From CBDUXT01 sp965371245 (lineage in GTDB: Bacteria; Planctomycetota; Phycisphaerae; UBA1845), in assembly GCA_965371245.1 (NCBI GenBank), contig CBDUXT010000018.1:1-64000 (forward strand): a stretch of 64,000 bases of DNA, read 5' to 3'. Every line of letters begins with the position of its first letter. Position 1 is the stretch's first letter. The notes beneath the pieces are model-generated. The model saw nothing but the letters and a program-made list of their open reading frames with translations. It did no database searches and was not told the origin of the DNA. Below are positions 45,470 to 55,206 of the stretch, one piece after another. Made by a program: the position numbers and the translations under genes.

Positions 45470-46364
45470 TCAATGTACCTCAGCCGCTTTGAGTTCGGGG
45501 TACGTCATTGCCTGGACCTTCGTACAGGTGTCGAGGAGCATGGAGAAAAGGTCACTTTCCTGGCAACGTCGGTTGAGTCGGTAGGCAAACTCTCCGAGGT
45601 AGCGGACGGCGTGCTTTCCAGCGATGGCATGGTGCCGACCCAAGATGAACCGTTTGAGATTCGAGACGAGGGTATGCACCCAGGGAAAGGCCGTCACCGC
45701 CTTGGTGCCGTGGGAGCCGACGACCACGGCCTCATGCGCGTAACCCAACGTGCCCAAGCCCTGGTAGATGCTCAGTCCGTCGGTTGGGACGCTGCAACAA
45801 GAATCCAGACGCGCCCGTACAAACGCCTCCGCGCGTCGCTTGTTCAAACGCCGCGCGGCTAGCAGGGTCGCGCACCCCAGCCCCCCGGCCCTGGTCACCT
45901 CGACCGCCACGAAGAACGGCGTTTTTCCCTTCGCCCCTCGCCCACGCCGGCCGGATTGGCATTCGCCGAGGTACGCGTCGTCCAGCTCCACGAGGCCGTG
46001 CAACACGCGAGCCAACTCGCCTGTTGCCATCGCGCGGCGAATCTTTTGCAGCAATGACCCACGCCGTGGGGTAACTAACGCCAAGTTCCTTCCCGAGCAT
46101 CATGGCCGAGATGCCCTTCTTGTCCTGCCCTATGCGATACAGCGCCCAGAACCACTTCCTCAGCGGCACACGGGTCTTGTGGAAGATCGTACCCGACGCC
46201 AGCGACGTCTGGCATCGACAGGCCGTGCATTGGTGAAGCCGACGCGTGGCCACATAACAACTGCTCGCGTGACCGCAGGCGGGACAGACGAAACCGTCTG
46301 GCCACCGCTGCCGCCCCATCTTACATTCCGGCGACTCATCATGGATACCCGGCTCCCAGCGCAT
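45470..46364 (-). pseudogene. IS1595 (ISXO2-like) transposase, frameshifted
   Basis: The N-terminal frame (46364 to about 46060) has the zinc ribbon CPACGH ... CTACRC with RWPDGFVCP and the HTH region MLGKELGVSYPTAW. The rest lies one frame over: LLQKIRRAMA, then LDDAYLGEC with the first catalytic Asp, TDGLSIYQGLG, and the ISXO2 hallmark HTLVSNLKRFILGRHHAI. The switch occurs at the GGG at 46058-46060 on the minus strand; losing one G would join them. It is inactive unless frameshifting is programmed. Its 5' edge truncates a cytidylyltransferase gene. Confidence 0.85.
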
Positions 46365-46620
46365 GCCGGGCGGCGGCGTCCACGGTGGCGAGCTCGGCCG
46401 GTCGATCGATCACCTGGATGCCCGCCTCTCGCGCGAACGCCTTGGCCGGTTCCGAATCGGTGGTCAAAACCACGGACGAGAGACGGCGGCTGGCGATCGC
46501 ATGCTCGAAGGTGTAGGCGATGACGGGTTTGCCGGCAAGTACGCGAAGGCACTTGTCGGGAAAACCCTTGCTTCCTGCGCGCGCCAAGATAACCCCGAGG
46601 CATGTCATGGTCTTCGTCAT
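46339..46620 (-). pseudogene. Truncated CMP-sugar cytidylyltransferase (NeuA-like), N-terminal part
   Basis: About 93 residues from ATG 46620. It contains the nucleotide-binding motif GVILARAGSKGFPDKCLRVL, GKPVIAYTFEHA, SVVLTTDSEPA and RPAELATVDAAARHAL of acylneuraminate/KDO-type cytidylyltransferases, which are normally 230 or more residues. It stops at the edge of the IS1595 element, so the gene was cut. The missing 3' half is not found beyond the element. Neighbouring sugar genes at 54-57 kb suggest a former surface-glycan pathway. Confidence 0.75.
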
Positions 46621-46730
46621 TATCGGCCGGACCCGGAGGGGTGCTTGACCGGGCGGGACGTGCGCGGGCCATGGTGGGAAAGACAAGCGGAAACAGGGAG
46701 TTCAACGGGGCCGGCGGAGGGGCTCAGCGA

Positions 46731-48398
46731 TCAATCGCCCAGGGTGTCTGCAAGCGAGGGGGCGAGCACCTCGCGCAGCCGCTGAAGGGCACGGAACTCG
46801 ATCTGGCGGATGCGCTCCTTGGTGAGACCGAACCGCTGGCCAAGCTGCTCAAGCGTGACCTTGCCTTGGTTTTCGCCCAGACCGAAATGGCCGTTGACGA
46901 TCTCCCGCTCGCGCTCTGTCAGCTCCGTCATGCCGGCTTGGATCAATTCCTTGATCCGCACGCGGTCGCTCTCGCTGGTCGCAACATCGCTGGTATCGGG
47001 CGCGGCGTGAAGAAGTTCGTTCTGGCCGGTGACGTATCGGGCGCCGTGGTAATGTTGCTCGGGGATGGTTCGGGCGTAGTTCTTGGCGATGGCCCAGGTG
47101 GCATACGTGCTGAACTTCGTGCCCCGTTCAAAATCGAACCGCTCCATCGCTCGCATGAGCGACACGTTTCCGTCACTCACCACTTCGAAAAGGTTTTGCG
47201 ACCAGCCGACGTGTTTCTTGGCGATGCTGACGACCAGTCGCAGGTTCGCCTGGATGATTCGCTGCTTGACTGTGTTACACCGAAGGATCAGCGCTTCGAT
47301 GTCCGCGAACTCGGATTCGCCGATCTCCTCCGGGTCGAGGCCCTTGAGGCCACGGGCGACCTTGAACTTGAGATAGTTGTAGCGGCGAAAGAGGTCTCGC
47401 TCCAGATCCGGGGTCAGAAGCGGCGTGGCATAAAGAGATTGCAAATAGGGCGGCAGATCACGGGGAACCGCCGGCAACCGGGCGTCCGATCCGGCCGGCT
47501 CGGGTGCGTCGAGAATGATCGCGTCCGCGCCGGGGGCATCGAAGAGTTCGCTGTGAACGCCCTCCCACTTCCGATTCCGCCATTCGTCCACACGAACCAC
47601 GCGGAGGACGCGGCGGATTTCAGCCTGATCGCAGTCGAACGCCCGCGCCACCTCCGCCACCGAGTCGCCGGCCGCGTGGCAACGCGCCACGGCAACATAT
47701 CGCTCGGGCAGTCTCGTACCGTCGTCTCCGACAAACAGGGCGGCCGTCGGGTTCGCCCCGTCGAACCGCCGGAGTGTGTAGCGGATCGTCTCAACCGCGC
47801 GACCCGTCTCCTCGGCGATTACGCGGGCGGCCGCGTGCAGTTTCAAGGGCCGAAGTGACACCAGCTCTCGAGCCCGATTGATAATCCGATCGCGCTCGGA
47901 CCCGGTGAGTTGCTTGAACGAGGCCCCGCGCGACACGACATCCTGATTCTTCGCGATGAATCGATCCACCGTGCTCTTCAGGAAAGCCAGGCGTATGACC
48001 CCGTCCGGATAGACAACGCGCAGCCCCATCAACCCACGGCTTCGCCATCGGCGGATCGTCTTGGTACTGACTTCGAGCTGCTCGGCCACCTCTTGGTGCG
48101 TCTTGCACGACTCCTTCAACGCCCCGACGGGGAGGCTCGCCTTCCGGCTGAGTCCCTCGCCCAGGGTCACCAGGTCGCTGATCAGTGCGCTTCCGGGGAT
48201 GGAATGACCCGTTGACGGGCCGCGCTTGTGGTACCCGGTGATGTGATAGCAGACCAGCTCAAACGGATAGCTGCGGCTGCCTTCCACCATCCCCAACAGT
48301 GTCTCAATGCCGCGGATTTGCTTGAGCCGGAGACGGTGCGGCGCCAACGCCAGTTGGAGCGCGAGTTCCGCCATCTCATTGTTGAAGAACTTGCTCAT
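46731..48398 (-). CDS. Sigma-70 family RNA polymerase sigma factor with N-terminal HTH extension
   Basis: 555 residues from ATG 48398; the frame is open to 48695. Regions 2 to 4 are complete: the region 2 core NLRLVVSIAKKHVGWSQNLF and DGNVSLMRAMERFDFERGTK, FSTYATWAIAKNYAR, and region 4.2 VTLEQLGQRFGLTKERIRQI. The first 350 residues are unusual: a MerR-like HTH at about 100-146 (THQEVAEQLEVSTKTIRRWR) and more helical DNA-binding-like segments (HAAARVIAEETGRAVETI, SVAEVARAFDCDQAEIRRV). This is a group 3-like sigma with a planctomycete-type N-terminal extension. Confidence 0.85.
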   Translation of the reverse strand: MSKFFNNEMAELALQLALAPHRLRLKQIRGIETLLGMVEGSRSYPFELVCYHITGYHKRGPSTGHSIPGSALISDLVTLGEGLSRKASLPVGALKESCKTHQEVAEQLEVSTKTIRRWRSRGLMGLRVVYPDGVIRLAFLKSTVDRFIAKNQDVVSRGASFKQLTGSERDRIINRARELVSLRPLKLHAAARVIAEETGRAVETIRYTLRRFDGANPTAALFVGDDGTRLPERYVAVARCHAAGDSVAEVARAFDCDQAEIRRVLRVVRVDEWRNRKWEGVHSELFDAPGADAIILDAPEPAGSDARLPAVPRDLPPYLQSLYATPLLTPDLERDLFRRYNYLKFKVARGLKGLDPEEIGESEFADIEALILRCNTVKQRIIQANLRLVVSIAKKHVGWSQNLFEVVSDGNVSLMRAMERFDFERGTKFSTYATWAIAKNYARTIPEQHYHGARYVTGQNELLHAAPDTSDVATSESDRVRIKELIQAGMTELTEREREIVNGHFGLGENQGKVTLEQLGQRFGLTKERIRQIEFRALQRLREVLAPSLADTLGD

Positions 48399-48713
48399 TG
48401 GCCGGTGCAAGAGTCCTGTCTGGTAGATCACCCTTGGGTGGCAAGAAACCTTCGGGCGGTCGTCCGGGTTGCGGGGTAGGTCGGACGCCGTTGGGGCCGG
48501 CTCAGGCCTGGGTCGCCCTTCGCGACCGCAAGGGGCCTTCCGGTTCGAGGAATGCGGCACGCTGTTTGACGAACCGCAGACTATTATCGCCCGCCCAATG
48601 GGCATAGTCAATTGCGACCGGAAGAATCTCTCGCTCCGACGAACCCAACACAGCCGGGTCCCGACAGACTCAAGCCGCACTGGAGCAAGACTCAAAGCGC
48701 GTTGGCGGGAGAG

Positions 48714-50564
48714 CTATCGATTCTCGAGCCGCGCCAACCGTGCCATGAAGGGCTCGGCCGGAGCGTCACCCTCGCGACCCTTCACCGCGGAGCGGTAGGC
48801 CTCGATCGCCTCTGACACGTACTTGTCGTGACCAAACAGGGCCAACAGATACGTCGTCGCCGCGGCCTGTGCGGAGATCGTCCAATGCTGGTCGGCGTTG
48901 CGATGTGCGCCCTGGAGAATCGCCATCGCTTGGACGACTTCCTCAACACCGGCCGCCTGGGCTTCCCGCGCCTTGGTTCTTTCCACGGCCGGGTCCACTT
49001 CGCCAAGCGCGAGCGTATCCGTTACCGACGCCAGTGCAGCAGCGTTGGACGAGTAGGCACGAAAACGGTCTAGATAAATCCAGGACTTGGCGAGCCGGGC
49101 GTCGGCCTCCTGCGCGGCGGCGTAGGCGCCCATCCACCCATCACCCACGCGCATCGCGAAGGCGGATCGGTCGCGCGCCTCCGGCGACAGGCTCTGGGTT
49201 TTGCCTCTGGCTCCGTTGACCCACGCTCCGCTTTGGCTGCCGGCCAGTTTCGCCAGACGACCCGCCTGATCGAGCAAGTCGATCGCAACGTCCTCAGCAG
49301 CAAACGCCTCCGAGTCTACCCGGTTCAGCTCGTCATACGCATCCGCCGCTTGCGAGCCAATGGCGGTTAGCCGACGGGACGCCAGCCGCTGGACCACCTC
49401 CGACTGGCTTCGCGTATCGGTCAGCCGCTGAATGGCGCCGGTAAGTTCCTCGACCGCCGGGCGCCGCTGATCGATGGCCCCAACCAGGACGGCTCGTTGC
49501 GCGACGTAGTGCTGAAGCCCGAGCACCACCGAGGGTTCCCCGCCGGTGTTCCTGTCGAGGTATCGACCCAAGAGATAATCGCCGGTGTAGTCGATCTGCG
49601 CATGGGGATAGGCGCCGAACTCCAGCGCGTGGGCGGTGCGGGTTGCCTCGCGGAAAATGCCGCTTTGTTCCTCGACCGCCTTTTTGAACGACTCCATCGC
49701 CGCAGGGTCGCCAAAGCCGAAGCCTTCGCTACGCAGGCGATCCAGTTCCCGGCGCGCGGCATCGCCGCGCTGCTTCGCGTCGGCATGCTGCGCGGTCAGC
49801 CCGCTGATCCTCTCATCGAGTGCCGCAATCGCGTCATTGTCCGCGGTGTCTGACGCACGCAACTCGACCCGCTTGGATTCGAGTTGGGCGACCTCTCCAT
49901 CGATCCCGCTGTCCAGGACCAGCGACCGACCCACCGACGCCACCTTCGCATCGGCGGCCAGGTGGAACAGTAACCAGCGAGAGTGCATCGCCTCGCGGCG
50001 CAAGAACTGAGCCTCGGACAATTTGGCGATTCCCTGGTGATAGAGAATCACCGCCTGGAGCCGGTTGGCCTCGGCGTATGAGCGAGAGGAAGCATCCCCG
50101 CGCGTCAGGCTGAGCGCTCGCCGGGCAGCCGCAAGCGCGTCGCCCAAGAGCTGGGCGTTGCTTGTCGCTTGCCGCTCCTGCTCGCGGAGCCCGGAAGCCA
50201 CATCGCCCGAGAGGTTGCCGTAGTTCGCATTGGCCGGCCGAGGAGAGTCCCGTCGCCAGTCCTGCGGCTGATACGCGGCCCATAGTTCGCCATGAATCTG
50301 CTGATACTCGTCGGCCAGGTCGTCCGCGATGTCGTCCACGTCCACATCGACAACGGCGTCAATGAGCCGCTCGACAAGCACCGACTCGTAGGCCTGCCCG
50401 GCATCGTAGGCGTGCAAGAGGCGGCGAGCCCGTTCGAGTTGGACCGCGGCGTCGGCCTCAACCGCGCGAACGGGCGACTGAAGGGACGGCAGCGCCATCC
50501 ACCCTCCGACACAAGCGCCCAGTCCGCCGACCAGCGCGGCACCCGTCATCATGTTCTTGTTCAC
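48714..50564 (-). CDS. Secreted or membrane-bound helical (coiled-coil) protein
   Basis: 616 residues from GTG 50564 with GGGAG six bases upstream. A glycine-rich hydrophobic N-terminus (TGAALVGGLGACVGGWMAL) acts as signal or anchor. The rest is alpha-helical and Ala/Arg/Glu-rich, with a heptad segment at about 225-290 (LESKRVELRASDTADNDAI, ISGLTAQHADAKQRGDAARR). No enzyme motif is seen. The last 20 residues (GDAPAEPFMARLARLE...) match a repeat-derived tail common in planctomycete genomes, so the natural stop may have been lost. Function unknown. Confidence 0.7.
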   Translation of the reverse strand: MNKNMMTGAALVGGLGACVGGWMALPSLQSPVRAVEADAAVQLERARRLLHAYDAGQAYESVLVERLIDAVVDVDVDDIADDLADEYQQIHGELWAAYQPQDWRRDSPRPANANYGNLSGDVASGLREQERQATSNAQLLGDALAAARRALSLTRGDASSRSYAEANRLQAVILYHQGIAKLSEAQFLRREAMHSRWLLFHLAADAKVASVGRSLVLDSGIDGEVAQLESKRVELRASDTADNDAIAALDERISGLTAQHADAKQRGDAARRELDRLRSEGFGFGDPAAMESFKKAVEEQSGIFREATRTAHALEFGAYPHAQIDYTGDYLLGRYLDRNTGGEPSVVLGLQHYVAQRAVLVGAIDQRRPAVEELTGAIQRLTDTRSQSEVVQRLASRRLTAIGSQAADAYDELNRVDSEAFAAEDVAIDLLDQAGRLAKLAGSQSGAWVNGARGKTQSLSPEARDRSAFAMRVGDGWMGAYAAAQEADARLAKSWIYLDRFRAYSSNAAALASVTDTLALGEVDPAVERTKAREAQAAGVEEVVQAMAILQGAHRNADQHWTISAQAAATTYLLALFGHDKYVSEAIEAYRSAVKGREGDAPAEPFMARLARLENR

Positions 50565-51151
50565 ATTGGCTCCCGGTCAGCTTCCAGGCGGCCGCCACGT
50601 CGGTCGGCGCTGGAAAGTGAGCTTCTCGGCGTGTCACGCAGGCGAGTCCGCCCCAGTTCCTGGCGCATTGTACGCGGAAACATGCCTGGAGGGAAGGGGC
50701 GCGGGTCCACGGGTCGGGTCCTTCGACAGGCATCCCTAAGTGCGGATGAGGGCTCAGGCTGCCTGCGCCGAGGCCTTCAGCACGCCAGCGCCCGACACGG
50801 TCAGTCATGGTCGCCGATGTCAAGATGGCAGCAAAAAGATGAGTTTGCCCCACACAACGCGGGTCGCGCCCTCCGCAACCGCGAAACAGCCTTCGGCGTG
50901 ACTTGGCCCGCCTCGGCAAACGCCATTATCGGGCACACGGAAAGCCCCAGCGCGTACGACGTTCGGGATGACATACCCGCCGAGCGTGCGTAGAATAGCG
51001 TACGCCCATTGCGACATCCGCACGGCGCGGGCAGGGATCCGGAACGATCCGAATGCCGGCTCTTTTGAGTACGCGGGGAGGGGTTCCAACGATCCGATCG
51101 ACCGGGGCCTCGTTGTGAAACCAGCTCGCGGACGAACACCGGAGCACTGAT
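50565..51151. other. Divergent intergenic region
   Basis: About 590 bases between the coiled-coil gene (minus) and the DUF1571 lipoprotein gene (plus). No gene or family repeat recognised; promoters for both genes must lie here. Confidence 0.5.
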
Positions 51152-52207
51152 ATGTTTAACCGAACAGCCCGAACGGTCCTCCTGACGGCGATGAGCGTCG
51201 GCCTGGGCGGCGGGTACGGATGCCGCAAGGCCGATGACGGCGCCGCGCGTCCAACCGCAAAGAAGCCAGCCGCGAAGCAGGTGGTCGCCGCGCCAGGAAT
51301 CGAACCGACCCTCGAACGAACTGCGGACAAGGCACCGCCCGTTCCGCCGGGCAAGGCGGCAAAACAGGCGGCGAGGCCGAAATCGGTTGCCAGCGCGGGT
51401 CCAGGTCAGCCGGCTAGCGACGTAACGGCCAAGCCGACCCCACAGAAGCGTGAAAAAGTCGCCGAACCCAAGACCGCACGGAAGGCACCCCAAAAGGTTT
51501 CGACGAAACCCAAACTCACGATTCCGAGCTTGGGACTCAAGATCACCACCGTAGCCGAAAAGCAAGTGAATGACGCGGAAGCCGACCTTCTCGCCAGGTG
51601 GGACAAGATACAATCCGTTGCGGCGGTCATACGAACCGAGCTTCACCAGGAGAAGACGGCTACGCGCATGCAGCAGACTCGGGAGACCGCCGGCCGGTTT
51701 TCCGTGAAGAAAAAAGACGGTGTGACGCTCGTGAAGTTCGTCGAGCTGCGCCGGTCGCAGGTTGAGCGGGCCGAGGACGATTGGGTCTTGATGGGCCAGC
51801 GAGTCACGAGCGTCAATGACGGCAAGTACGCCTACTCTCTGGATGAACTGCCCAAGACCGTGACCGCCGTGAAACACAACCTCCCACTTCGCATTCTGCA
51901 TCTCGGGGGTCCGGAACTTTTCCGCGACATACGCTCGTTCTACGGCGTGAGGCTCAAGGACGACGAGGTGATCGACGGAAAAACCGCTCGCGTGTTCGAA
52001 GTCACGCGGCGAGGCGGAAAGTTCACCGGACGATATTTCATCGATACCGAAACGGGCCTCTTGCTCAAGCGGGAGGTCAACAACGAGCGGGATCGATACA
52101 CGCGAAACACCACGGTGAGCGAGGTCGTGATCGACGCCACGTTCTCCGAGGATCACTTCATCCTCAAGCTCCCGGACGGCGTCGAACTCGAAGACAAAAC
52201 CAAGTAG
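51152..52207 (+). CDS. DUF1571 / LolA-like lipoprotein
   Basis: 351 residues from ATG 51152 with CGGAG upstream. An N-terminal segment ending GYGCRKAD looks lipoprotein-like. A Lys/Pro/Ala-rich linker (about 30-120) leads to a DUF1571-type domain (about 135-351) with repeating strands: LHQEKTATRMQQTRETAG, FRDIRSFYGVRLKDDEVIDG, GRYFIDTETGLLLKREV. DUF1571 is related to the LolA/outer membrane lipoprotein-sorting fold. It is convergent with the PDZ gene, 4 bases apart. Ligand unknown. Confidence 0.82.
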   Translation: MFNRTARTVLLTAMSVGLGGGYGCRKADDGAARPTAKKPAAKQVVAAPGIEPTLERTADKAPPVPPGKAAKQAARPKSVASAGPGQPASDVTAKPTPQKREKVAEPKTARKAPQKVSTKPKLTIPSLGLKITTVAEKQVNDAEADLLARWDKIQSVAAVIRTELHQEKTATRMQQTRETAGRFSVKKKDGVTLVKFVELRRSQVERAEDDWVLMGQRVTSVNDGKYAYSLDELPKTVTAVKHNLPLRILHLGGPELFRDIRSFYGVRLKDDEVIDGKTARVFEVTRRGGKFTGRYFIDTETGLLLKREVNNERDRYTRNTTVSEVVIDATFSEDHFILKLPDGVELEDKTK

Positions 52208-52211
52208 ATGA

Positions 52212-53039
52212 CTACGGCGACGAACGCACGGGAGCCTGATGCTCTTCCGCGCGGTCAGGCTCCAACGCCTGGGGCATCGCTCGAAACCGCTCAAACCACC
52301 AAAGATCGAACTGTTCGCTGAAGTGTCGTAGCATCTCGCTGACAAGTCCCTGTCGCCTGTAGTAGCGCCTCGGGCGAGCTCCGAGGATCACATGGATCTC
52401 GAGTTCCGTGTCCTCTCGCAAGACGCTGAGCGTCAGCGGCGTACCCGGTCCACGGCGCCGCAATGACTCGCCGAAATTGGGTACGCCGAACCGCACGTCC
52501 GCGCCGATTGGCTCGCCGTCGAGTCCGATGATCACATCGCCTTCGTCGAGCACGGAGCGAGCCGCCGCGGTGCCGGGGATGATGCGACCGATTCTTACAC
52601 CGAAGTACCCCTCGCGCACGCGCGGATCATCACTGTGCGTCAGCGGGAAGCGACTCTGGCTGACACCGAGAAACGCGTTCCGACCAAATACATGATGCTC
52701 CAAGTACGCCTCGCGGACGATCTGCTCCACGCGAAGCTGCACCTCGAGGTCCTCGGTCGTGTGGTAGGTCTCGCGGAGACGGCGAAAGGCGGGCAGTCCG
52801 ATCTCGGTCAATGCGGCGGTGGCCATTTCGCGCAGCTCGTAGGTGGGCGCCGCCAGCTTCCCCACCAACTCCTCGATGCGCTCGGAGGTCTTCCGGTCAA
52901 CCACGAGGCGGAACATGTCATCCGAACGACCCTCGGAGTGCCAAGGTGGTGGCTCCTCCGAGCCGATGGAGGGCTGCCCCCAAACACGCCCGCTCAGGCC
53001 CACCAGGGCGAGTATCGTGATCGTGGTTAGTGCCTTCAT
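52212..53039 (-). CDS. Secreted PDZ-domain protein (paralogue 1)
   Basis: 275 residues. A signal peptide (TITILALVGLSGRVWG) precedes a HEAT-like helical region (SERIEELVGKLAAPTYELRE, AFRRLRETYHTTEDLEVQLR). A PDZ domain at about 140-230 reads GYFGVRIGRIIPGTAAAR, DVIIGLDGEPIGADV, RRGPGTPLTLSVLR. No protease domain is present. It is the tandem paralogue of the next gene upstream and probably a periplasmic scaffold. Confidence 0.82.
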   Translation of the reverse strand: MKALTTITILALVGLSGRVWGQPSIGSEEPPPWHSEGRSDDMFRLVVDRKTSERIEELVGKLAAPTYELREMATAALTEIGLPAFRRLRETYHTTEDLEVQLRVEQIVREAYLEHHVFGRNAFLGVSQSRFPLTHSDDPRVREGYFGVRIGRIIPGTAAARSVLDEGDVIIGLDGEPIGADVRFGVPNFGESLRRRGPGTPLTLSVLREDTELEIHVILGARPRRYYRRQGLVSEMLRHFSEQFDLWWFERFRAMPQALEPDRAEEHQAPVRSSP

Positions 53040-53095
53040 GGCTCGTTATCCTGCCCTCGTGGGCGATCCGTGCCAAGCCAACGTGTGCCGCCGGT

Positions 53096-53989
53096 TCACG
53101 TGCCGTCGGACGTCACCGATGGCCGCGGAACCGCCCCGACGTGCTCGGACCACCAACCGGGGAACTCCGCGCTCATCTCGCGAAGCAGCCCGGAGGTGCC
53201 GCGAACGTTTCCCAGGGCGGCCGTGTCCTTCGGGCAGCGTCCCAGCGTAACGGTCAAGACTTTCTTCTCACGTTTGGTCGTGTCAATCCGTCGGTACACG
53301 GTCACCGTCAACACCGCGCCGGGCGGTCGCGAGCGTATGGGAAGACTCAACGACTCGAGGAGGGCATTACCCTGGCCGGTGAGCGCCTTGCCGTTTGCGG
53401 CCACGATGACATCATCCGGCTTGATCCCGCCGCGCGCCGCGCCGGAATCCGGCACAACCGTTTGGACGTCCACGCCGGACTCGTCGGCGGGAATCTCCAC
53501 CGGGTTGTAGCCCGGTCGCTGCGGGTTGGCACGCCCACGATTCGCTCGCCCCCGCGCGTTGCGGCGAGCCACCACGGGGCGCTGTCCATGAACGTGGGCG
53601 CGCATGGTGATCCCCAGAAAGCCGTTTCGGTCGTAGACGTGGTGGTTCAAAAATGCCTGGCGAACGATTCCCTCGACGCGCAACCGCACCTCAAGGTCAT
53701 CCGCGTCGTGATACGCACGACGAAGCCGACCAAACGTCTGCAAGCCGATCTCGACCAGACGTCCCGAGCTGAACTCGCGCGCCCCATGATTCGGCGAACC
53801 CAGCTTCGTCACCAAATCGTCAATCTCTTGTTGCAACGCATCGCCCACCGGCAGGTGAAAGACCTCCTCGGTCAACGGCTCCACCCGGCGAACCAGCGGC
53901 TTGGTGGCGGTGGCGGTGTTCTGGCACCAGGCCACCGAGGATGCGGCGCTCAACCACACGGCCAGCGTCAGGATCAGTTTGCTTTGCAT
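53096..53989 (-). CDS. Secreted PDZ-domain protein (paralogue 2) with Arg-rich insert
   Basis: 297 residues from ATG 53989; a longer frame to 54118 lacks a signal. Same order as paralogue 1: signal peptide, HEAT-like region (LVTKLGSPNHGAREFSSGR, FGRLRRAYHDADDLEVRLR), PDZ (VPDSGAARGGIKPDDVIVAA, PPGAVLTVTVYRRID). It differs by an Arg/Asn-rich insert (RRNARGRANRGRANPQRPG) before the PDZ. Gap to paralogue 1 is 56 bases, so both arose by tandem duplication and are likely cotranscribed. Confidence 0.82.
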   Translation of the reverse strand: MQSKLILTLAVWLSAASSVAWCQNTATATKPLVRRVEPLTEEVFHLPVGDALQQEIDDLVTKLGSPNHGAREFSSGRLVEIGLQTFGRLRRAYHDADDLEVRLRVEGIVRQAFLNHHVYDRNGFLGITMRAHVHGQRPVVARRNARGRANRGRANPQRPGYNPVEIPADESGVDVQTVVPDSGAARGGIKPDDVIVAANGKALTGQGNALLESLSLPIRSRPPGAVLTVTVYRRIDTTKREKKVLTVTLGRCPKDTAALGNVRGTSGLLREMSAEFPGWWSEHVGAVPRPSVTSDGT

Positions 53990-54071
53990 GTCAATCCCGT
54001 TTGAGTATCGAGCCACGCATGCGACCCCCGGCTCCGGTCGTCCGAACGTCAAATGCGCCCGAAGGAACCAA

Positions 54072-55187
54072 TCACAACAGACCCAGCAGCGTATCACACA
54101 CTCGGTCCACATCCGCACGCGTCAGCTCATGGTGAAACGGAAGCGCGATGGTCCTGGCCGACAACGCCTCGCACACCGGAAAGTCCCCCGGTCGGAACCT
54201 GAATCGTTCCACATAGAACGGCTGCAGGTGGATCGGCGCGAAGTAGTTGCTACAACCGATACCACGGGCCTCCAATTCGCCGAGCAACCTGTCACGGTCC
54301 TTCTGATCGTAGTCGTCGCCGAGCCGCACGACGAACACAAACCAGCTCGTCTCGATGCCCGGCGACACTTGCTGCATCCAGAGTCGCCGGTCGTCTTCGA
54401 GCCGCTGGCAATACATGGCCCGTACCGCGGACCGGGCGGCGATGATCTCCTCGAGCCGGGCGAGCTGAGCAAGGCCCAGCGCACAATTGACCTCGCTGAG
54501 CCGATAGTTGTATCCCAGCCGCGCATGCAAAAGCCATTTGTTTCCCGCGTCGCGCCCCTGGTTACGCAATGATCGGCACAAAGCGGCGAATTCCGCATCG
54601 TCGGTGACAATCATACCACCTTCACCGGTAGTGATTTGTTTGTTTGGGTAAAAACCGAACACGCCCGCATCGCCCAGCGAACCGGCCGGCTTGCCCTGGT
54701 ACCGGCTTCCCAACGCCTCGCAGGCGTCCTCGATCACCAACAGGCCACGCGCGCGGGCGACCCGCGCGATCGGCTCCATGTCCGCCACCTGCCCGAACAC
54801 GTGTACCGGAAGAATCGCCCTGGTGCGCGAGGTCACGGCCGCCTCGATCCGCCCCGGATCGATGTTCCAGGTGTTCGGATCGACATCCACGAACACCGGC
54901 TTGGCGCCGACCATCAGCGCGCAGTTGGCCGACGCCACGAACGAGAAGGGCGTGGTAACCACTTCGTCGTCAGGCCCAATCTCGCCGGCCAGCATCGTCA
55001 GGTGCAAAGCCGCCGTACCGCTGGAACAGGCGACGGCCTCGCGCGTGCCGCAGGCTTTCGCGAAGGCGTTCTCAAAGGCGGGCAGCTTGGACCCAAGGCT
55101 CAGGTGCGGCGTGCGCAGCACCTCGACAACCGCCTCGATCTCGGTCTCGGTGATGCTGGGGCGAGCCAACGCGATGGGTTCGGACAT
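54072..55187 (-). CDS. DegT/DnrJ/EryC1/StrS aminotransferase
   Basis: 371 residues from ATG 55187. PLP lysine K183 in FGFYPNKQITTGEGG, Asp in VIEDACEALGSRYQGKPAGS, and GTAALHL for the phosphate. These enzymes transfer an amino group to nucleotide-linked keto sugars in surface-polysaccharide synthesis. A nucleotide-sugar dehydrogenase gene is divergent, with 283 bases between (holding a MITE). Together they point to an aminosugar or aminouronate pathway. Confidence 0.9.
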   Translation of the reverse strand: MSEPIALARPSITETEIEAVVEVLRTPHLSLGSKLPAFENAFAKACGTREAVACSSGTAALHLTMLAGEIGPDDEVVTTPFSFVASANCALMVGAKPVFVDVDPNTWNIDPGRIEAAVTSRTRAILPVHVFGQVADMEPIARVARARGLLVIEDACEALGSRYQGKPAGSLGDAGVFGFYPNKQITTGEGGMIVTDDAEFAALCRSLRNQGRDAGNKWLLHARLGYNYRLSEVNCALGLAQLARLEEIIAARSAVRAMYCQRLEDDRRLWMQQVSPGIETSWFVFVVRLGDDYDQKDRDRLLGELEARGIGCSNYFAPIHLQPFYVERFRFRPGDFPVCEALSARTIALPFHHELTRADVDRVCDTLLGLL

Positions 55188-55206
55188 ACAGTCTCTCAAC
55201 CTCTCA

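Noticed and set aside
46602..47858. 418-residue plus-strand frame
   Set aside because: Antisense to the sigma factor gene, whose regions 2-4 are unmistakable.
50801..52345. 514-residue minus-strand frame
   Set aside because: Antisense shadow of the DUF1571 lipoprotein gene, which has signal, ribosome binding site and family motifs; the antisense frame has none.
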